A DNA stretch of 64,000 nucleotides, taken from NCBI RefSeq assembly GCF_029227915.1, contig NC_079879.1, positions 27,160,501 through 27,224,500 on the forward strand. The letters run 5' to 3'. Both the position numbers and the translations under genes were made by a program. The notes under the pieces were generated by a model that had not been told where the DNA came from, did no database searches, and saw nothing but the letters and a program-made list of their open reading frames with translations. Below are positions 60,801 through 64,000 of this stretch, in pieces (positions within the stretch are counted from its first letter, which is position 1; each line of letters begins with the position of its first letter). Source of the DNA: Hydractinia symbiolongicarpus. Its lineage: Eukaryota; Cnidaria; Hydrozoa; Anthoathecata; Hydractiniidae.

Positions 60801-61211
60801 CTTCGAAGTAAGCGGTCTTACACAGAGCTTCCAATTACTATAGGATGGAACCGATTTTACGACAATGTGGGACAGTCGGACAATATAAGACGGAAAAGGT
60901 AGCTTGCACTAGCAGACTTCGACAGTGGGGGTGCCTCTACAAGTGAAGAGTCCTGTAATGGAAACAAGAATACAAAAACAAATTAACCAAAAAGAAATAT
61001 CATCTACATTGTATGACCCTAGGGAAGCTAGCCATAAACAAGTCGACTGGGAAAAATTAGACACCAAACATTTGTAAAAGAAAAACACCGAAACATTGGT
61101 TTTGCATGATCCATTCCACCTAGAGATGTATCACAACATGAGCAAGTTTACACACTTTATGGAACATTTGTTTTTAGGAGTCCACTTTCCTTCCACTTGC
61201 ACCCAGTTGAC
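57824..61211. other. Mostly featureless stretch; possible old element
   Basis: No gene is supported. CCGTCCCATATTGTCC (58451-58466) has an inverted partner near 60877-60893 (14 of 16 bases). GTACGGCTAGC-like words recur at 58730-59300 and inverted at 60480. This could be the outline of a ~2.4-kb element, but no exact ends or target duplication were found. Confidence 0.3.
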
Positions 61212-61306
61212 CAACCTCGTTTCCAGGGTATTTTGCCTTGTTGATATGTTGGTTGGCTACTCCGTAATAACGGGTCAGGCGCCACAAGACCCTGGGGACG
61301 AGGTTG
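61212..61306. mobile_element. 95-bp 'CCTCGTCCC' MITE
   Basis: Inverted ends CAACCTCGTTTCCAGGG and CCCTGGGGACGAGGTTG. CCAGTTG lies just outside both ends and is a likely target duplication. Almost the whole element is the two arms. Confidence 0.7.
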
Positions 61307-61417
61307 CCAGTTGTCTCTTGCACAGAAATTCTTACAAACATTGAACCCATGCCAGATCTGAAAGCCACTGAACATCAGCCACTACCCATGACTGTCTACG
61401 ATAAAGATCACCCATAT

Positions 61418-61433
61418 CCCCCCCCCCCCCCCC
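61418..61433 (+). repeat. C16 homopolymer
   Basis: Sixteen consecutive C in otherwise AT-rich DNA; exact length is assembly-sensitive. Confidence 0.9.
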
Positions 61434-61484
61434 TAGATTGAATAGTGACACTCCAAGAAGAACAGTTTTTTAATATTATTTGAC

Positions 61485-61911
61485 TTGTATTGGAGAAAAG
61501 ATACCATAATACAGTCTGACCTCTGGGTTTCAAGTAGAAAAAATAGGATTACCTCAAGTAATGCACACAAAGTTCTTATACGCAAGAGAAACTTTCATAC
61601 TCTTTCAGACTCACTATTAAATCCAAAACAAATAAGTGAACATTCACAAATAGTGCAAGACGACATGAAGCACGGTAAAATATACGAACTGCTAGCTCGT
61701 GAAAAGTTACCATTTAAGACAAGATGTTACAGTTCGCAAAACTGGTGTTGTAGTTCAACCGAATTTGTGTTGGCTCCCTGTTAGTCCAGATGGTCTGATA
61801 TGTGACAAGTCGAAAGAAGCACCGCATGTCGGTCTTCTTGAAATTAACACAAGTCGAAAAGGAACAGTAAACTTCAAGAATTACTTCTTAACGATAGCTT
61901 CTATGTTCTAA
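61485..61911 (+). pseudogene. YqaJ-type nuclease relic (ISL2EU-associated)
   Basis: Two overlapping frames. The first reads SSRKNRITSSNAHKVLIRKR and QDDMKHGKIYELLAREK. The second, from about 61699, reads VRKTGVVVQPNLCWLPVSPD, then GLLEINTSRKGT. Together they give the lambda-exonuclease/YqaJ core (G...E, SPDGLI, xLEI). One frame change near 61710 breaks it. ISL2EU-type DNA transposons carry such a nuclease beside their transposase, which fits the neighbour on the - strand. Confidence 0.65.
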
Positions 61912-62196
61912 AAAAAAAATGGTAAACTAGAATTATAAAGAAACCACCCTTATGGTTATTTTACGCAAATACCAATGACAATGGGTTTGTCGGGTGCAAC
62001 ATTTTGTGACTTTGTTGTTTATACTTTTTCTTGAGTAATAATTATTCGTACTTCATTTGATGAAAAATACTTTTCAGATCTTATCAAGAAAGTAAATCAA
62101 TTTTACAAGAACCATATGCTGCCCAAAATCATAGAAGGGCTGAAATAAAATGTTTGACAAAATACAATAACAGAACAGTGATTTTGAGTTTGTTTT

Positions 62197-62520
62197 TCAG
62201 TTTTCCAAGTTAAAAAAAAAATGGCTGGAAAGCACTCTCTTACTGCTTTGTTTGAACTTTGTGTCATTGTTGAAGGTGTGCGTTTTCAGGTATGTTAGAA
62301 GTTTCACAAATGTATCAGGTTCCAAGCCAGTTGCACTTTTAAAATGTTTTTCATTATCACGGATATTTTTGTAAGAATAAATGTGCTTAGATTTTAACTG
62401 TTCGTTTTCCTTGTGTATTAAACGCAAAGTTTCCTAAAGCTGAGATACCCTATGTTTTAGCATTGCATTTTCTTCTTGGAGGACTTCTAGTTCACTAGGT
62501 TAAGATGGCAAAATCTCGTT
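62197..62520 (-). pseudogene. ISL2EU-like transposase N-terminal relic
   Basis: The - strand reads ELEVLQEENAMLKHRVSQL, a stop, then LRLIHKENEQLKSK (coiled coil), then EKHFKSATGLEPDTFVKLL. The FxxxTGL...F..L segment is typical of the region before the catalytic domain in ISL2EU/IS4EU transposases. The catalytic part is absent. It lies tail-to-tail with the YqaJ relic. Confidence 0.5.
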
Positions 62521-62563
62521 AGGATTAGCACATTCATAGTCTTCCTCTGAGCTGTTTTCAAAT

Positions 62564-63756
62564 TCAATAGAAGATTCTTCCTCGACAGTGACACGATTTT
62601 TTGGAGACTTGCCTTTTTCTTAATTTCTTTCTCTCTGAACTCAAAAACGACTGGAACACTCCAGGTTTACGCTTCTTCCTCCTTACACCCAAAGTAACTC
62701 TGATCTCTTCAGCTTTAAAATACGTACAACCTTTTGCTTGGTTGCCAGCTATCCCCACCAGGAAACCAGAATAGTAAACGTGGAAAAAATTACGCAAACG
62801 ATTTTTCTGCAGTCAGAATTCTGACCGCGTTTTTTGATTGGTTAATTCTAATGTTCTGTTTACGTGGTCAATACAGGGGAATCTTTTGTTTAAGAAATGA
62901 ACAAATATAATTAATTCTTTTATTATTTAGGAGGGTGACATGTGACCACTCCGCGTTGTCCTCATTGGTTCACTATAATTCGGGGTTTGCTGTAAGGTGG
63001 ATTTAAATTTCAACGATTTACTCTAATATTTGTTTGCGTCTAAGCTTTTGTTTGAGAGAAACTGAATTAAATATTCTTGAAGAAAGCTTAGTTAACTAGG
63101 CTATCCAACTTAAAGAATATTGAACGATTACTCGAGTACTTACCGTACGCGATTTTCATTCCAATTACGTAATGGGCGTTTTATTTCCGAACCTGCTTAC
63201 GTAATGTGTGTGAGAGAGAGGCTTGCGATTCCTGTTTCTTACCAGACCGAGCATTATTATTAGTCAACCCATATAACCAACAGCTTTGACACCAAAGTTC
63301 TTGCTTATTTGGGAGCAAAGGATGAAAAAATATACTTCACTGTGTGTGTTGTAATCAAGAAAAAGAAATTTTAGCGGTTTTATTATAGCAGTTCACAGGT
63401 CTCCCCAGGGTTTCTTTTTAGAACATATAATAAATAGGAAAATCGTGAATCTGTTAAACGCGCATTCGTTTTTCAGCGAAGAATACAAAGAAAATTAAAA
63501 AAAAAACATTGCAAAGATAGAGCCTGAGTTTTCCTTGCTTCTTAAAACGTAGCATTGCTTTTGTTTTTTCTGGCTTTTGGGGTTTAAGAAATCTAGAATA
63601 ACCCAGCTTTAACTATCGTTAATCCTTCTTTAAAAAACTCCGAATAACTTGAACGTTTGTTAACCATTTTCCGTTCCGATCCGTTCCAATCCAAACTGAA
63701 AGTTCATTCCAACTTTTCTTGTGAAAAAAAACGGAAAAGTAGAAACCACAAAAGAA
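62564..63756. other. Stretch without a firm gene
   Basis: A - strand frame at 62797-62564 is lysine/arginine-rich and may be a further piece of the transposase relic; otherwise nothing was recognised. Confidence 0.3.
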
Positions 63757-63940
63757 TAGTTAGCAACAGGGCCTACGCTACGCTTTTGAAGGTGGTGGGT
63801 AACACTTAAAAGACGCCCAATTAGAGTGAACCCGAGGTGCCACCATGGTTGCCTCCGAGAGCCCCAGAAACCTTTTTTAATTATATTTAGGCGCTCAATA
63901 AATAAGTTTATCTCGGAATAATAAAATCATCATCATCATA
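63757..63940 (+). mobile_element. Possible 3' end of a SINE or LINE with (ATC)n tail
   Basis: A comparatively GC-rich segment (GTGCCACCATGGTTGCCTCC) is followed by GCGCTCAATAAATAAG and an (ATC)n tail at 63926-63939. The composition change and the microsatellite tail suggest a retroposed end; the family is not recognised. Confidence 0.4.
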
Positions 63941-64000
63941 TGGTTATGAGGCAACGAAGTAATTAGAACCTTTTACAAAGGAAATTTTGTCATTCAATAC

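Noticed and set aside
1-64000. CRISPR arrays, bacterial operons or ribosome-binding sites.
   Set aside because: The window is animal nuclear DNA with spliced genes; none of the tandem arrays has spacer-repeat structure.

Overview
The window is AT-rich, intron-bearing animal DNA. Conserved genes include the end of a class C (metabotropic glutamate-type) seven-helix receptor, a TNF-receptor-like protein and a small single-pass membrane protein. The mobile elements and gene relics (KDZ/HMGXB3-like, THAP, P2X7-type intracellular domain, ISL2EU with YqaJ, Tc1, an RLE-type retroelement and a HECT gene beside a DDE integrase) look most like a cnidarian, probably a hydrozoan. That placement is inferred from gene families, not proven. 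All gene models were read by eye from splice signals and reading phase; no search was run.

Layout. 1-1.4 kb: 3' end of a class C GPCR gene on the + strand, cut by the window edge. 3.0-6.1 kb: a complete four-exon gene on the - strand for a small type I membrane protein of no family I know. 10-12.4 kb: relics of a THAP-domain gene (+) and a P2X7-intracellular-domain gene (-). 15.4 kb: 69-bp minisatellite carrying CRE palindromes. 16.4-17.1 kb: two spliceable exons of an unrecognised - strand gene. 17.489-23.103 kb: a DNA transposon with perfect 32-bp terminal inverted repeats and a 6-bp target duplication. It holds a decayed DDE-integrase transposase (+) and, converging on it, a HECT ubiquitin-ligase gene (-); a deleted LINE is nested in its right end.

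24-33.5 kb: a TNFR-like receptor gene on the - strand (signal peptide, cysteine-rich exon, stalk plus membrane helix, start of tail). Its large intron holds a nearly intact Tc1 transposon with two introns of its own, and a THAP relic lies downstream. 33.66-37.27 kb: CRE-bearing duplications at the receptor promoter, then a full-length RLE-type non-LTR retrotransposon with a 13-bp target duplication, one 1023-codon reading frame and a YY1-like site near its 5' end. 40.5-42.3 kb: two tandem arrays and a TTCGCGAA palindrome cluster. 42.4-45.3 kb: a degenerate KDZ/HMGXB3-like gene (-) with a permuted tRNA-like sequence in one intron. 45.4 kb: a tRNA-derived SINE. 46.9-48.3 kb: MITEs, a short possible exon and a decamer minisatellite.

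48.3-56.4 kb: a dense head-to-tail array of one dispersed repeat family whose 5' ends carry a hairpin with a fixed stem and variable loops. It includes two large related copies with degenerate internal repeats, and one has a hammerhead-ribozyme-like motif. 56.8-57.7 kb: Ty3-like gag-protease relic. 61.4-62.5 kb: ISL2EU-type relic (YqaJ nuclease and transposase).

The most unusual item is the TIR-bounded element that pairs a DDE-integrase transposase with a HECT E3 ligase gene. Its HECT exon has stayed open while the rest has decayed. The probable host genes are the GPCR, the small membrane protein and the TNFR-like receptor; most of the rest is mobile DNA and its remains.
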